Shown here one piece after another: positions 1 to 8,185 of a stretch of 64,000 nucleotides of DNA. A program made the position numbers and the translations under genes. Below the pieces are notes generated by a model, which searched no databases, had not been told where the DNA came from, and was given only the letters and a program-made list of their open reading frames with translations. Origin of the DNA: Shewanella frigidimarina. GTDB lineage: Bacteria; Pseudomonadota; Gammaproteobacteria; Enterobacterales; Shewanellaceae. Position 1 is the stretch's first letter. Each line of letters starts with the position of its first letter. The stretch lies in assembly GCF_003797125.1 (NCBI RefSeq), contig NZ_RKKE01000001.1, positions 124,001 to 188,000 on the forward strand, in the 5' to 3' direction.

Positions 1-2064
1 CTCCTCTGTTAACTCTTCACTGCGTTGGCGGACCTCTGAAGGTAGATGCCATATTGCAGGACTTTGCTTACCTACAATCTCCTCAGCCTTATAACCAAGT
101 AACAACTCTGCACCACGATTGAAAATGTTAATAATGCCATCATTATCGGTTGAAATAATCGCAATTTCTGTTGCTGCGGCAAGCACGTTTGTGAGTAAAG
201 ACGCGAGTTTATTCTTTTCTAACTGGGTATTTTTACGTTCAGTAATGTCAATCCTCAATGCGATGCAGCGAACAAGATGACCGTTTTCGTCCATCACTGG
301 GGCAATTACCGTATCAAGCCATTTAATATTGCCCTGTCTATCTCGGTTACAAATTTCATCATGCCAAGTCTCGCCTGCATGAATGGTTTGCCACATCTGC
401 TGCCAGAAGGCACGATCATGTTCATTGGATTTTAAAATAGAATGTTTCTTACCAATCATTTGCTCGCGAGTGAACCCTGATGTTTGACAGAAATTATCAT
501 TTACCACCAAAATAACGCCATTTTTATCTGTTTCAGAATAGAGCAGCTGCTGATTAATATTATCAAGTAAGGTTTTATTTTCTGACAGGGCTTGTTGTAA
601 CGCTTGAGTACGTTCGGTAACTTTACGTTCAAGACTGGCATTAATGTTCAAAATTTGCTTTTCAGCATTTAGCTGTACTGTAATATCTCGGATAGTCTGA
701 CTGACGCCGATAATTTTGCCAAACTCATTATAAATAGCCAATGACGTCATCGACGTCGACAGTAGTTCATTGTCTTTTCGTTTATGTTGGCTGACAAAGT
801 TTAATAACGATTTACCACTTAGTACCTGATTAAATTTTTCATTTTCAGCATCATAGCCGTCGTTTGGTACAATAAACGTTGTTTTCTTGAGGCCTATCAC
901 CTCATGTTTCTCGTAACCGAACATTGTTACCGCACCATCATTCCAACTGGTAATAACACCATCACAGTCAAAACTAATAATCGCATCAAGCGAATGCTCT
1001 AAAATATTGGCTCGTCTTTCATTATCTTCCAAAATGATACGCTTACGGCCTAATGCATAGCCGTAAAAACCAATAAGCCCACCCAATAACAAGCTCACAA
1101 TCACACCATAACTAAATACAATTTTCGGTGAACTTAAATGTAAACCGCTGACAAATTCAGGATAAGCCACTAACGTTACTTGCCATTTACGTCCAAATAT
1201 TTCTCGATCTAATGTAACAACAAAAGATGTTAATGGATTTACCTCATCAACATGTGTTTCATAAAACATGACATTATTTTGAGCATCGGTCACATCATTG
1301 ACCAATAATTTAGTGGTTTTACGCGATAAATTAATCTGTTCAAAAACTTCATTGGCAACGAGTGGCGCATAACTCCAACCAAAAGCTTGTTGCTCCCTTA
1401 ACGCCGGGGTTGCTGGAGTAAGTCCAGTACGATAAATAGGCATTAAAATAAGAAAGGCTTGTAACGGATGACCAGTCGCCTGCACTAACGTGATTGGACC
1501 GGTTAAGCGTGTCTCACCCGTTAAATATGCTTGTTGTGCGGCATTTTTGCGGTTTTGTTCAGAGGAAATATCTAAACCGACAGCGGCGAGATTACGATCA
1601 ATGGGTTCGATATAGTCAATCACGTACCGTTCATCATCATGAGGAGTAAGTTGACGCACGCTGAAATCGGGCCAATCATCAAGTTTAGCTTTGGCAACAA
1701 AACTCGCTTCATCGTTGGCTGGTACACGGCGGATATAACCAAACCCTCGCGCACCGGGGAACTCGCTTTCAAAATCGCGAGTTAAGCTATATTTTTTAAA
1801 AAAATCACGAGAAATATTATCTTCACCAACGGTATAAATAACCCCTCGAGCACCTCTTAAACCATATTGATACAATACGATACGATCAATAATATTGTTA
1901 GCAACTTGCTCTGTCACCGTTTCAAGAGATTGAGTAATAATGGTGTTATTTTGATTATTAACACTTAAAGCAGTAATAAAACTGATGACTAAGCCAAAAG
2001 AAAATACTCCAATACCCAATTTAAGCGCATTTTTATAACTATATAGTCTGGTCATTTTTATCAT
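1..2064 (-). CDS. CHASE and PAS domain membrane sensor (3' end outside window)
   Basis: The reading frame is open from an ATG at 2064 to the window edge, 688 codons, so the C-terminal output domain is not seen. An alternative in-frame ATG lies at 2055. An N-terminal membrane segment is followed by a CHASE-type periplasmic domain (motifs such as LRGARGVIYT and FPGARGFGYIRR, ending near residue 290) and a second membrane segment (about 315-335, VIVSLLLGGLIGFYGY). Three successive PAS domains follow, visible in phrases such as DAIISFDCDGVITSWN, TDKNGVILVVNDNFCQTSGF and IISTDNDGIINIFNRGAELL, with a PAC-like DITERK after the second. The protein should sense a small extracellular ligand and/or redox state in the inner membrane. 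The missing output may be GGDEF/EAL, kinase or chemotaxis signalling; this cannot be decided here. Confidence 0.85.
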   Translation of the reverse strand, partial: MIKMTRLYSYKNALKLGIGVFSFGLVISFITALSVNNQNNTIITQSLETVTEQVANNIIDRIVLYQYGLRGARGVIYTVGEDNISRDFFKKYSLTRDFESEFPGARGFGYIRRVPANDEASFVAKAKLDDWPDFSVRQLTPHDDERYVIDYIEPIDRNLAAVGLDISSEQNRKNAAQQAYLTGETRLTGPITLVQATGHPLQAFLILMPIYRTGLTPATPALREQQAFGWSYAPLVANEVFEQINLSRKTTKLLVNDVTDAQNNVMFYETHVDEVNPLTSFVVTLDREIFGRKWQVTLVAYPEFVSGLHLSSPKIVFSYGVIVSLLLGGLIGFYGYALGRKRIILEDNERRANILEHSLDAIISFDCDGVITSWNDGAVTMFGYEKHEVIGLKKTTFIVPNDGYDAENEKFNQVLSGKSLLNFVSQHKRKDNELLSTSMTSLAIYNEFGKIIGVSQTIRDITVQLNAEKQILNINASLERKVTERTQALQQALSENKTLLDNINQQLLYSETDKNGVILVVNDNFCQTSGFTREQMIGKKHSILKSNEHDRAFWQQMWQTIHAGETWHDEICNRDRQGNIKWLDTVIAPVMDENGHLVRCIALRIDITERKNTQLEKNKLASLLTNVLAAATEIAIISTDNDGIINIFNRGAELLLGYKAEEIVGKQSPAIWHLPSEVRQRSEELTEE

Positions 2065-2139
2065 TAGTTAAGAGTCACAGACATTAACTTTGGACGACAA
2101 ATGCTTTTTTTACAAGCTAGACATTGAAAAATATAGTGT

Positions 2140-2260
2140 TTCCGAAATTGATTACGAATCTAGACTGCTACGCGGATAGTGCGCTGCGCTTCTAGGGCGG
2201 ACTACGTCCTGCGAGGGACAGCTGCGCAGTTAAGATGTTATAGAACCGAGTCAGCTAGAT
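2140..2260. repeat. GC-rich short hairpin repeat cluster
   Basis: This stretch between the sensor start and the tandem array carries small GC-rich hairpins with three-base loops. One is GGAC-TAC-GTCC at about 2197-2207; others are built on GCGCTGCGC-type words. Related hairpins lie at about 42515-42660, 61160-61255 and 61690-61775, so this is a dispersed intergenic repeat family. No coding potential is visible. Confidence 0.6.
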
Positions 2261-2264
2261 TCTA

Positions 2265-2500
2265 GTCGTCTAAGCTTTTGCTTTTATAGCATCTAGCAGC
2301 GTAGCGCTCTAGTCACCTAGGCTTTTGCTTTTATAGCATCTAGCAGCGTAGCGCTCTAGTCATCTAGGCTTTGCTTTTATAGCATCTAGCAGCGTAGCGC
2401 TCTAGTCATCTAGGCTTTTGCTTTTATAGTATCTAGCAGCGTAGCGCTCTAGTCATCTAGGCTTTGCTTTTATAGCATCTAGCGATCTAGTCATCTAGCT
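2265..2500. repeat. Tandem ~47-bp repeat array (about 4.5 copies)
   Basis: The word ATCTAGCAGCGTAGCGCTCT begins at 2291, 2338, 2384 and 2431, and a truncated copy begins at 2476, giving periods of 47, 46, 47 and 45 bp. Each unit also contains GGCTTTTGCTTTTATAG. The core CTAGCAGCGTAGCGCTCTAG is an imperfect palindrome related to the other GC-rich hairpins in the window. The array fills the spacer between the 3' end of the MRJP-family gene and the promoter region of the sensor gene. Tandem arrays like this are normally length-variable between strains. Confidence 0.85.
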
Positions 2501-2522
2501 TCTAATTCCAAGCTATCCCGCT

Positions 2523-3665
2523 CTAACGCCCAACTGTCGTTTCGGTTAATGCGTCAAACTGAATGATATAATAGTGGCCGTCACTTTTGTCTTGCTGGTT
2601 ATTGACCGCTGGAGACTGATGTAACTTATTCACCGTAACTAACAACTTACCATCGGCCGTAGTTGAAAAACCGTCAGACCAACTGAACTTGTCACTATCT
2701 TGATGCAAAATATGATATTGACGATCTGTGTCGATATAACCGACAGCATTATGGCTTATATCAGTAACATAAATGTTGCCGCCATTATCAATGGTTATGC
2801 CGTCGCTGACAGGCTTATTAGCATAAAACTCCACTTTGCTGCGTAACATATTGGCCGATAATTTAACATCTAGTAGATATTGAGTGTGCACCCGATATAA
2901 CTTCTCACCACTTAATGCACCAAAATAAACCCACTCGTTATTAGGGTCTATGGTCAGTGAATCAACCCCAATACGAATAGGCTGGCCACCGATAGATAAA
3001 GTATTGCCATTAATCACCGTATCAACATTTTCAGGACGGGTATAAACGCTGCCATCTAATACTCGTCTTGCTGTGCCACTCGTTAAATCAACCACCATTA
3101 ATGCCGCATTACTGCCACCAGCAGGATCGGATATATATACCGCTTCATGTTGCCTATCAACTGCAAGATCATTCAAAAATGAATTATCCGGCAATACTGG
3201 TGCCGCTAAAGAAATCATTTTATATAAACGGTTTTGTTGAGTGTCCCAACCGATAAGTCGCCCGACACCGTCAGTAGAAGCAGTTTCAAGCATCCATAAA
3301 ATGCCCTGTTCATCAATCACCACGCCCAAAACAGGATTAAGATTTTGATTGAACTCTGTATTAGGGTAATCGACGATAGATCCATCTTTTTTAAGCTCGA
3401 CAATTCTCGAATCAACACCGTAAAAATGATGATTACTCATGAAAACTCGCCCAGTAGATGACACGGCCACATTACCAGGGGGATGTTGGCTGTCTAACTC
3501 GCGGAACACTGAATAATCTGCAGCAAATACAGTACTGGTAAATAAACTACTCAGTAACACTAAAGACGCAATCACTCGCGTTTTAGATAACAACACTTTT
3601 TTAGGTAATATGTTCATTCTAGGTACCATAACGGTTGTAGATTCAAATAAACTTTTAAACATCAT
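2523..3665 (-). CDS. Secreted MRJP/Yellow-family (dopachrome-tautomerase-related) protein
   Basis: This is a 380-residue protein with a long N-region and a hydrophobic signal segment (about 28-48, IASLVLLSSLFTSTVFAADY), so it is probably exported to the periplasm. The mature part has the six-bladed propeller pattern of the major royal jelly protein / Yellow family (PF03022), with phrases such as HPPGNVAVSSTGRVFMSNHH, LNDLAVDRQHEAVYISDP and PVSDGITIDNGGNIYVTDIS. Bacterial members are usually called SMP-30/gluconolactonase-like or L-dopachrome tautomerase-related proteins; substrates are mostly unknown. It starts 11 bp after the stop of the peroxiredoxin-like gene and is likely co-transcribed with it, which hints at a link to reactive electrophile or oxidant stress. 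An internal ATG at 3617 is an alternative start and would shorten the signal peptide N-region. Confidence 0.8.
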   Translation of the reverse strand: MMFKSLFESTTVMVPRMNILPKKVLLSKTRVIASLVLLSSLFTSTVFAADYSVFRELDSQHPPGNVAVSSTGRVFMSNHHFYGVDSRIVELKKDGSIVDYPNTEFNQNLNPVLGVVIDEQGILWMLETASTDGVGRLIGWDTQQNRLYKMISLAAPVLPDNSFLNDLAVDRQHEAVYISDPAGGSNAALMVVDLTSGTARRVLDGSVYTRPENVDTVINGNTLSIGGQPIRIGVDSLTIDPNNEWVYFGALSGEKLYRVHTQYLLDVKLSANMLRSKVEFYANKPVSDGITIDNGGNIYVTDISHNAVGYIDTDRQYHILHQDSDKFSWSDGFSTTADGKLLVTVNKLHQSPAVNNQQDKSDGHYYIIQFDALTETTVGR

Positions 3666-3676
3666 AAATTAGATCC

Positions 3677-4321
3677 CTACAGCGCTTTTAATGAGCTAAT
3701 GATATCTTCAGGATCAAGACGGTAAGTATAATCAGCATCTACAAATGCTTTGACAATGGTGCCGTCTTTTGCAACCACAAAGGTCGCCGCTAATGGAAAA
3801 TCAAATTGATCCGCACCATTATGCTTTTCTACTTCTACACCAAATTTCTGGTACAGATCACGAATAGAATCGGGTAACGAAAAGACTAAACCAAGCGCTT
3901 TGGCATACTCTGCATTCACATCTGACAAGACATCAAATTCGAGTTCATTTTTCTCTGCGGTTGAAAGTGACATATCAGGCAACTCAGGCGTAATAGCCAC
4001 AAACGTTGCCCCTAACTGTTTAAACTCAGCAAGATGCTGCTGATAGGCGCGCAGCGCTAAATTACAATATGGACACCAACTACCACGATAAAATGTCACC
4101 ACGACCGGTCCATTAACTAACAACTCGGATAAATGACGGGTAACGCCCAATGGATTGGTTAACGAAAACGCAGCCAGTTTATCACCCGCTTTAGGCGCGC
4201 TATCGATAATGCCGGATAACTTCAGGTTTAACGTCGCATCCGACATGATCGCCAATACCTCAGGAGGTAAATTGGCAGCGTTGGCATCTCGTTTTTCAGT
4301 CAGCTGGGTGGATAATGACAT
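3677..4321 (-). CDS. AhpC/TSA peroxiredoxin-like protein
   Basis: This 214-residue protein has a thioredoxin fold of the AhpC/TSA peroxiredoxin-like group. The key motif is FYRGSWCPYCNLAL with Cys83 and Cys86, followed by the ITPELPD segment typical of this branch. It probably reduces peroxides or disulfides in the cytoplasm; no signal peptide is visible. It is the first gene of a two-gene unit with the MRJP-family gene and is transcribed divergently from a TetR regulator. A perfect 20-base dyad with a 4-base spacer (4337-4360) sits just upstream of its start, so it is very likely repressed by that TetR protein. The CxxC pattern, rather than classical 2-Cys Prx spacing, leaves some doubt about the exact activity. 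Confidence 0.85.
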   Translation of the reverse strand: MSLSTQLTEKRDANAANLPPEVLAIMSDATLNLKLSGIIDSAPKAGDKLAAFSLTNPLGVTRHLSELLVNGPVVVTFYRGSWCPYCNLALRAYQQHLAEFKQLGATFVAITPELPDMSLSTAEKNELEFDVLSDVNAEYAKALGLVFSLPDSIRDLYQKFGVEVEKHNGADQFDFPLAATFVVAKDGTIVKAFVDADYTYRLDPEDIISSLKAL

Positions 4322-4336
4322 GATAGCGTCTCATTT

Positions 4337-4360
4337 TATCTTGAATATTCATTCAAGATA
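4337..4360. promoter_or_regulatory. TetR operator 1 (perfect dyad)
   Basis: The sequence reads TATCTTGAAT, then ATTC, then ATTCAAGATA: a perfect inverted repeat with 10-bp arms and a 4-bp spacer. It lies immediately upstream of the peroxiredoxin-like gene, whose start codon ends at 4321. Its core TTGAAnnnnCATTCAA is repeated at 4391-4406 next to the TetR gene, which is what a shared operator pair should look like. Confidence 0.85.
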
Positions 4361-4390
4361 ATCAAATCATAACAACAACGCAAGTAGTTT

Positions 4391-4419
4391 TTGAACAATC
4401 ATTCAAGTGGTGCTATTAT
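4391..4419 (+). promoter_or_regulatory. tetR promoter overlapped by TetR operator 2
   Basis: A -35 element TTGAAC (4391-4396) and a -10 element TATTAT (4414-4419) are separated by exactly 17 bp, in front of the TetR gene. The -35 lies inside a second copy of the operator, TTGAACAATCATTCAA (4391-4406), so bound repressor would block its own promoter. The geometry suggests autorepression together with repression of the divergent peroxiredoxin/MRJP unit. Confidence 0.8.
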
Positions 4420-4448
4420 AGCGTCAGTAACGATTGAGGATCGATGTC

Positions 4449-5015
4449 ATGGCAAAGAAAAATTTTGAACGAGCGGACGTATTAGATAAGGTCATCACCC
4501 TATTTTGGCAAAATGGCTATGCCGCATCGAGCATTCAGCAAATCACTAAAGCCACCGGATTAAAACCAGGTAGCTTATATTATGAATTCGATAGCAAAGA
4601 AGGCTTATTCCAAGCAGCCTTAGCACGCTATGCCACCTTTTCGATTGAGGCGATTCATCAACTAATGCAACAAGCTGACGATGTCAAAGCAGGTATTAGA
4701 CAGATCCTCGACAACATTGTTGAGCAATCAAAGTCTTGTGATTACTGCGGTTGCTTCTTAATCAAAACTCAACTTGAACTCGCCTCTCAAGGTAACGAGC
4801 TATACAAATTTGCTTCATCACAATTAACTGAGATTGAGCATGTATATCAACATTACCTGAGCCAATTATATGAGCCAGAAACAGCTAAAGCCTATGCAGC
4901 TCAACTTATGACCGTCACATTCGGCATCCGAGTCTATGGCTATCAGTCAGAATCAGCAGCAACCCAAATCAACACTATCAACGCGCTACTGCCATGGCTA
5001 AAAGTTGAGTGCTAA
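4449..5015 (+). CDS. TetR/AcrR family transcriptional regulator
   Basis: The start at the ATG at 4449 is preferred because a GAGGA ribosome site sits 8 bases upstream; a longer frame would begin with TTG at 4434. The 188-residue protein has the TetR helix-turn-helix (about residues 10-55, with YAASSIQQITKATGLKPGSLYYEFDSK split over this region) and an all-helical C-terminal domain. That domain carries a Cys-rich SCDYCGCF motif, which could act as a thiol sensor for electrophiles or oxidants. It is divergent from the peroxiredoxin-like gene, and both promoters carry the same dyad. A redox-responsive repressor is an inference from the cysteines and the neighbour; the DNA-binding role is clear. 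Confidence 0.9.
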   Translation: MAKKNFERADVLDKVITLFWQNGYAASSIQQITKATGLKPGSLYYEFDSKEGLFQAALARYATFSIEAIHQLMQQADDVKAGIRQILDNIVEQSKSCDYCGCFLIKTQLELASQGNELYKFASSQLTEIEHVYQHYLSQLYEPETAKAYAAQLMTVTFGIRVYGYQSESAATQINTINALLPWLKVEC

Positions 5016-5220
5016 GCTTATACGTTACCCAGTATATTGAGAGTTCCCCCCTGCTGTCACGGGACTGAATGTGGACAGTTTAACCTCGTTGTTATTGATG
5101 ATAACCACGGTATCTTGGTGCAACAGTTTACCTATGTAAGTGGTCGCTCAACGTCAAACTTTCCAATGACCACATTATTTTGATTAGGTCCTTTTCCGCA
5201 CGTTGCCCAAACGAAAAAAA

Positions 5221-5243
5221 ACAGCCTCGCATTGCGAGGCTGT
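5221..5243 (-). terminator. Rho-independent terminator hairpin
   Basis: ACAGCCTCGC-ATT-GCGAGGCTGT forms a 10-bp perfect stem with a 3-base loop. On the minus strand it is followed by a run of seven to eight T (complement of 5213-5220), and on the plus strand by TTT, so it can terminate transcription from both sides, most strongly leftward. Confidence 0.85.
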
Positions 5244-5254
5244 TTGGGCTTAAA

Positions 5255-5451
5255 TAACCTCAACTCGGGTTAAGAAGTGGGATATGTAAGGCAAAATGAC
5301 AACATTCAGCCTATTTCATATTAAACTTGTCATTTGTTTTGCTAACAAGGCGCATCGACGCGTCAATAGCTAACCAATTACAAGCCAAAGCAACACAGTT
5401 AGCGAGACAAATTGCTGTTTGATAAATGTTTATTATCCCGAGTTGAGGTTA
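5255..5451. mobile_element. Probable MITE (~197 bp) with 15-bp terminal inverted repeats
   Basis: TAACCTCAACTCGGG (5255-5269) and CCCGAGTTGAGGTTA (5437-5451) are perfect 15-bp inverted repeats bounding about 197 bp with no coding frame. The element lies between the terminator and the 3' end of the S9 peptidase gene. Its size, termini and lack of coding fit a miniature inverted-repeat element mobilised by a transposase elsewhere in the genome. No unambiguous target-site duplication is visible. A large hairpin used in RNA processing is the alternative. Confidence 0.65.
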
Positions 5452-5456
5452 AGTAA

Positions 5457-7925
5457 CTACTCTTCTTTTGTCTCAGGATAGATACTGTTCCACCACTGTG
5501 GTTCATCTTTTAACTTCATATCGAACCATGCCATGGTGGTATTCCACCAATCAAAGCGGGCTTGGCGGCTATTGATGTGATGGTCTTGGTCGTTAAACTC
5601 AACCAACTCAACTTCTTTACCTAATAGCTTAAGCGCGGTGTACATGTAATGGCTTTCACCTACTGGTACGTTGGTGTCGGCATTACCATGAATAAGCAAT
5701 AACGGTGTGGTAATTTTATCTGCATGGTATAGCGGGCTTTGCTCTACATAGAGCTCTGGATTATTCCACGGAAAACTGCCACGACTGGCCACGCCAGAAT
5801 AACCGTAACCCCACCAGCCATGGCCCCAGTAAGACGATAAATTACTGATCCCCGCATGCGACATTGACGCAGCAAAGATATCGGTTTTTGTAGCCAAATA
5901 CATGGTCATGAAGCCACCATAAGATGCGCCCATATTTCCCACACGTTTAGCATCAACTGATGGGTACGCATTTAAGAAGGCTTTAGTACCCTCAATAATA
6001 TCGTCAGCGCTGTACTTGCCCCAGGCATTAACATGACGGCCACTAAAGGCTTGGCCATATCCGGTTGCACCGTTTGGTTGCACAACATACACAACATAAC
6101 CTTGGGCTGCCCATAAATTAAATGGCCAACGCCCGGTAAAGTGACGCCCTACAGGTGAGGTACCGCCATAGTAATACACTAATGCGGGATACTTTTTACT
6201 GGCATCAAAATCGGCAGGTAAATAAACACGGCCATCAATGTTATGCCCATGGGTATTAGTAAAATCAAAATCTTCAATTTTACCTAAACGCGTGTTGGCA
6301 TAGCTAAGTTGTTGACTATCAAACAGCAACTGTTCACGGCTTGAATTAACCTTCATTTTATAGGCTTTTTGCGGCGCAGTGGCTGAGGTACCAGCAAATA
6401 CTAATGTGGGTGTAGATTGCTCAATGGCAACACTAAAGCCGTCTATCATATCCACACCGGTGTCTATTCGATTAAAGTGTTTTTTGCTTTTATCAAATAA
6501 ATACAAAGGTGCACGGTCGCCTTCGGTTACCGTCACAATTAAATCATCATTTTCAAGCTTGGTGATGCTGCCTATGGAAGGATCAAACTCTTTACTGAGT
6601 GCACTGACATTGCCTTTAGCATCACGCCAATATAACTGACCATCATAATCGTTCACTTCAAGGTTAGGATCTTGTATTCCTGTGCCGTCCATAAAACGCG
6701 GCCCAGCGGTAATATACATACCGTCATCAGCATATAGTGCACTATTAAAACTGCGATATTCACCCATCATGGTTTCGCTTAAATCAGCTAATGTCAGCTC
6801 AATAAGCTGCGTTATTCCATGGGCTGGCTGTGCATAATCCACTGGCGAGCGCGTTAACAATAGTTTGCCTTTATCTGCATTACTGTCTAACAAAGAACTG
6901 CTGACTTTGTTGTCTGTCAGTTGACGAATAAAGCCCGAGGCAACATCTACTTGATAGAGTTGACTGTTGTTACGCCAATAACTCCAGCGGTCTTCTAATG
7001 CTTGAAAACGCTTAGAGGTGGCTTTTTCATCGGCTTTAAAGGGCTTTTCCCAGCTAAAGAGTAGGGTATCGCCAAACCACTGCAAACCAGAGACATTGTC
7101 CATATCAGTCGCGACTACGTTAATGCTCAAATCAGCAACATTGAATAATTGAATTTGTTTGTTAGCCACAAAAACGAGTTGTGAAGAGTCGCTTGACCAA
7201 ACCGCACTGCTTGGGCGGTTATCTTGCCAGCGGTACACCACGCTGTAGTCCGATAATTTACGTAACTCGGTCACTTGAATCGGCGTATCGCCTTGGCTAG
7301 CTTGGTATTCAATGGTCGATTGTAGTAAATACTTGCCATTAGGTGACAGGGTTAAGCCACTAATCACTTTTGAATCGAATAACTGCTGGGCAGATACACG
7401 CTGCGTTTTTTGTACAGCAAAGTCGATATTATCAACTTCACTTTTGCCCTGCCAATCAAGGCTAAATTCGCTACCTTGCGCTTGGCCATCGGCCAATACC
7501 ACAAGGTGGTAGTCACCATTTGTCAGCTCAAGTTCGACTTTATCGGCAGATTTAACCAGTTGCCCATTCAAATACACTTGAGGATTTTCAAGCCCGTTAA
7601 CGGTTAATGTGCCTTGGGTAAAACGATCTGTCGACATTGGCACTTTATATGCTAACCAGCCATCGCCTTCAACCTTAGTTGATGCAGCTTGCCAAGACAG
7701 TGGCTGATTAAATACCGTCACCTTACTGGCGTGATTAGCCTGTCTGAGCTGAGCAACCAAATTAGCACGCAGCGGATCTGCATGGGCACTTTTCGATAAT
7801 GGCGCTGCTGATACTTGATCCACAGGGCCTATTCGCTGAATGTACTTAGCGTCAATTTCTACCCCATGTGCCATGCCCGATATTGCAATGGCTAAACTGG
7901 TTAACACCAGAGAAAACGTTTTCAT
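5457..7925 (-). CDS. Secreted S9 family prolyl oligopeptidase / DPP IV-like peptidase
   Basis: This 822-residue protein begins with a signal peptide (MKTFSLVLTSLAIAISGMAHG). A long N-terminal beta-propeller part is followed by an alpha/beta-hydrolase domain (from about residue 560). The catalytic triad is readable: nucleophile Ser668 in GASYGG, Asp750 in HGNADTNVP and His near 782 in DQDHHINSRQ. The family cleaves oligopeptides, often after proline; export points to a periplasmic or outer-surface role in peptide scavenging. It appears monocistronic, with the MITE and terminator downstream. Length and architecture match full-length members; the exact substrate preference cannot be read. Confidence 0.92.
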   Translation of the reverse strand: MKTFSLVLTSLAIAISGMAHGVEIDAKYIQRIGPVDQVSAAPLSKSAHADPLRANLVAQLRQANHASKVTVFNQPLSWQAASTKVEGDGWLAYKVPMSTDRFTQGTLTVNGLENPQVYLNGQLVKSADKVELELTNGDYHLVVLADGQAQGSEFSLDWQGKSEVDNIDFAVQKTQRVSAQQLFDSKVISGLTLSPNGKYLLQSTIEYQASQGDTPIQVTELRKLSDYSVVYRWQDNRPSSAVWSSDSSQLVFVANKQIQLFNVADLSINVVATDMDNVSGLQWFGDTLLFSWEKPFKADEKATSKRFQALEDRWSYWRNNSQLYQVDVASGFIRQLTDNKVSSSLLDSNADKGKLLLTRSPVDYAQPAHGITQLIELTLADLSETMMGEYRSFNSALYADDGMYITAGPRFMDGTGIQDPNLEVNDYDGQLYWRDAKGNVSALSKEFDPSIGSITKLENDDLIVTVTEGDRAPLYLFDKSKKHFNRIDTGVDMIDGFSVAIEQSTPTLVFAGTSATAPQKAYKMKVNSSREQLLFDSQQLSYANTRLGKIEDFDFTNTHGHNIDGRVYLPADFDASKKYPALVYYYGGTSPVGRHFTGRWPFNLWAAQGYVVYVVQPNGATGYGQAFSGRHVNAWGKYSADDIIEGTKAFLNAYPSVDAKRVGNMGASYGGFMTMYLATKTDIFAASMSHAGISNLSSYWGHGWWGYGYSGVASRGSFPWNNPELYVEQSPLYHADKITTPLLLIHGNADTNVPVGESHYMYTALKLLGKEVELVEFNDQDHHINSRQARFDWWNTTMAWFDMKLKDEPQWWNSIYPETKEE

Positions 7926-8117
7926 TACCTGTCCTTATTGTTGCTTTTTTTATTGATTCTTTATGCAAGTGTGACAAAACTGACCGATAAATGCATATTT
8001 TTTGTGTATCAATAATTGTCGCCCTTTGTATATGCGGATCATTGATTAACAAGGATAAGTGAATTCGCTAGAGGAAGTGGATAAAGAAGCAATGCAGTGA
8101 AAATTGAAATGAAATAG

Positions 8118-8144
8118 AAACCGCCGGTATTAGACTGACGGTTT
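8118..8144 (-). terminator. Candidate terminator of the TonB receptor gene
   Basis: AAACCG and CGGTTT arms, extended by one wobble and one further pair, form an 8-bp stem just downstream of the receptor stop (8186). On the minus strand it is followed by a T-rich but interrupted tract, so termination may be weak. The rest of 7926-8185 shows no further structure. Confidence 0.45.
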
Positions 8145-8185
8145 ATCTGTTTTGTGGCGGGCCAACTTACACGAGCAAAACGCGA

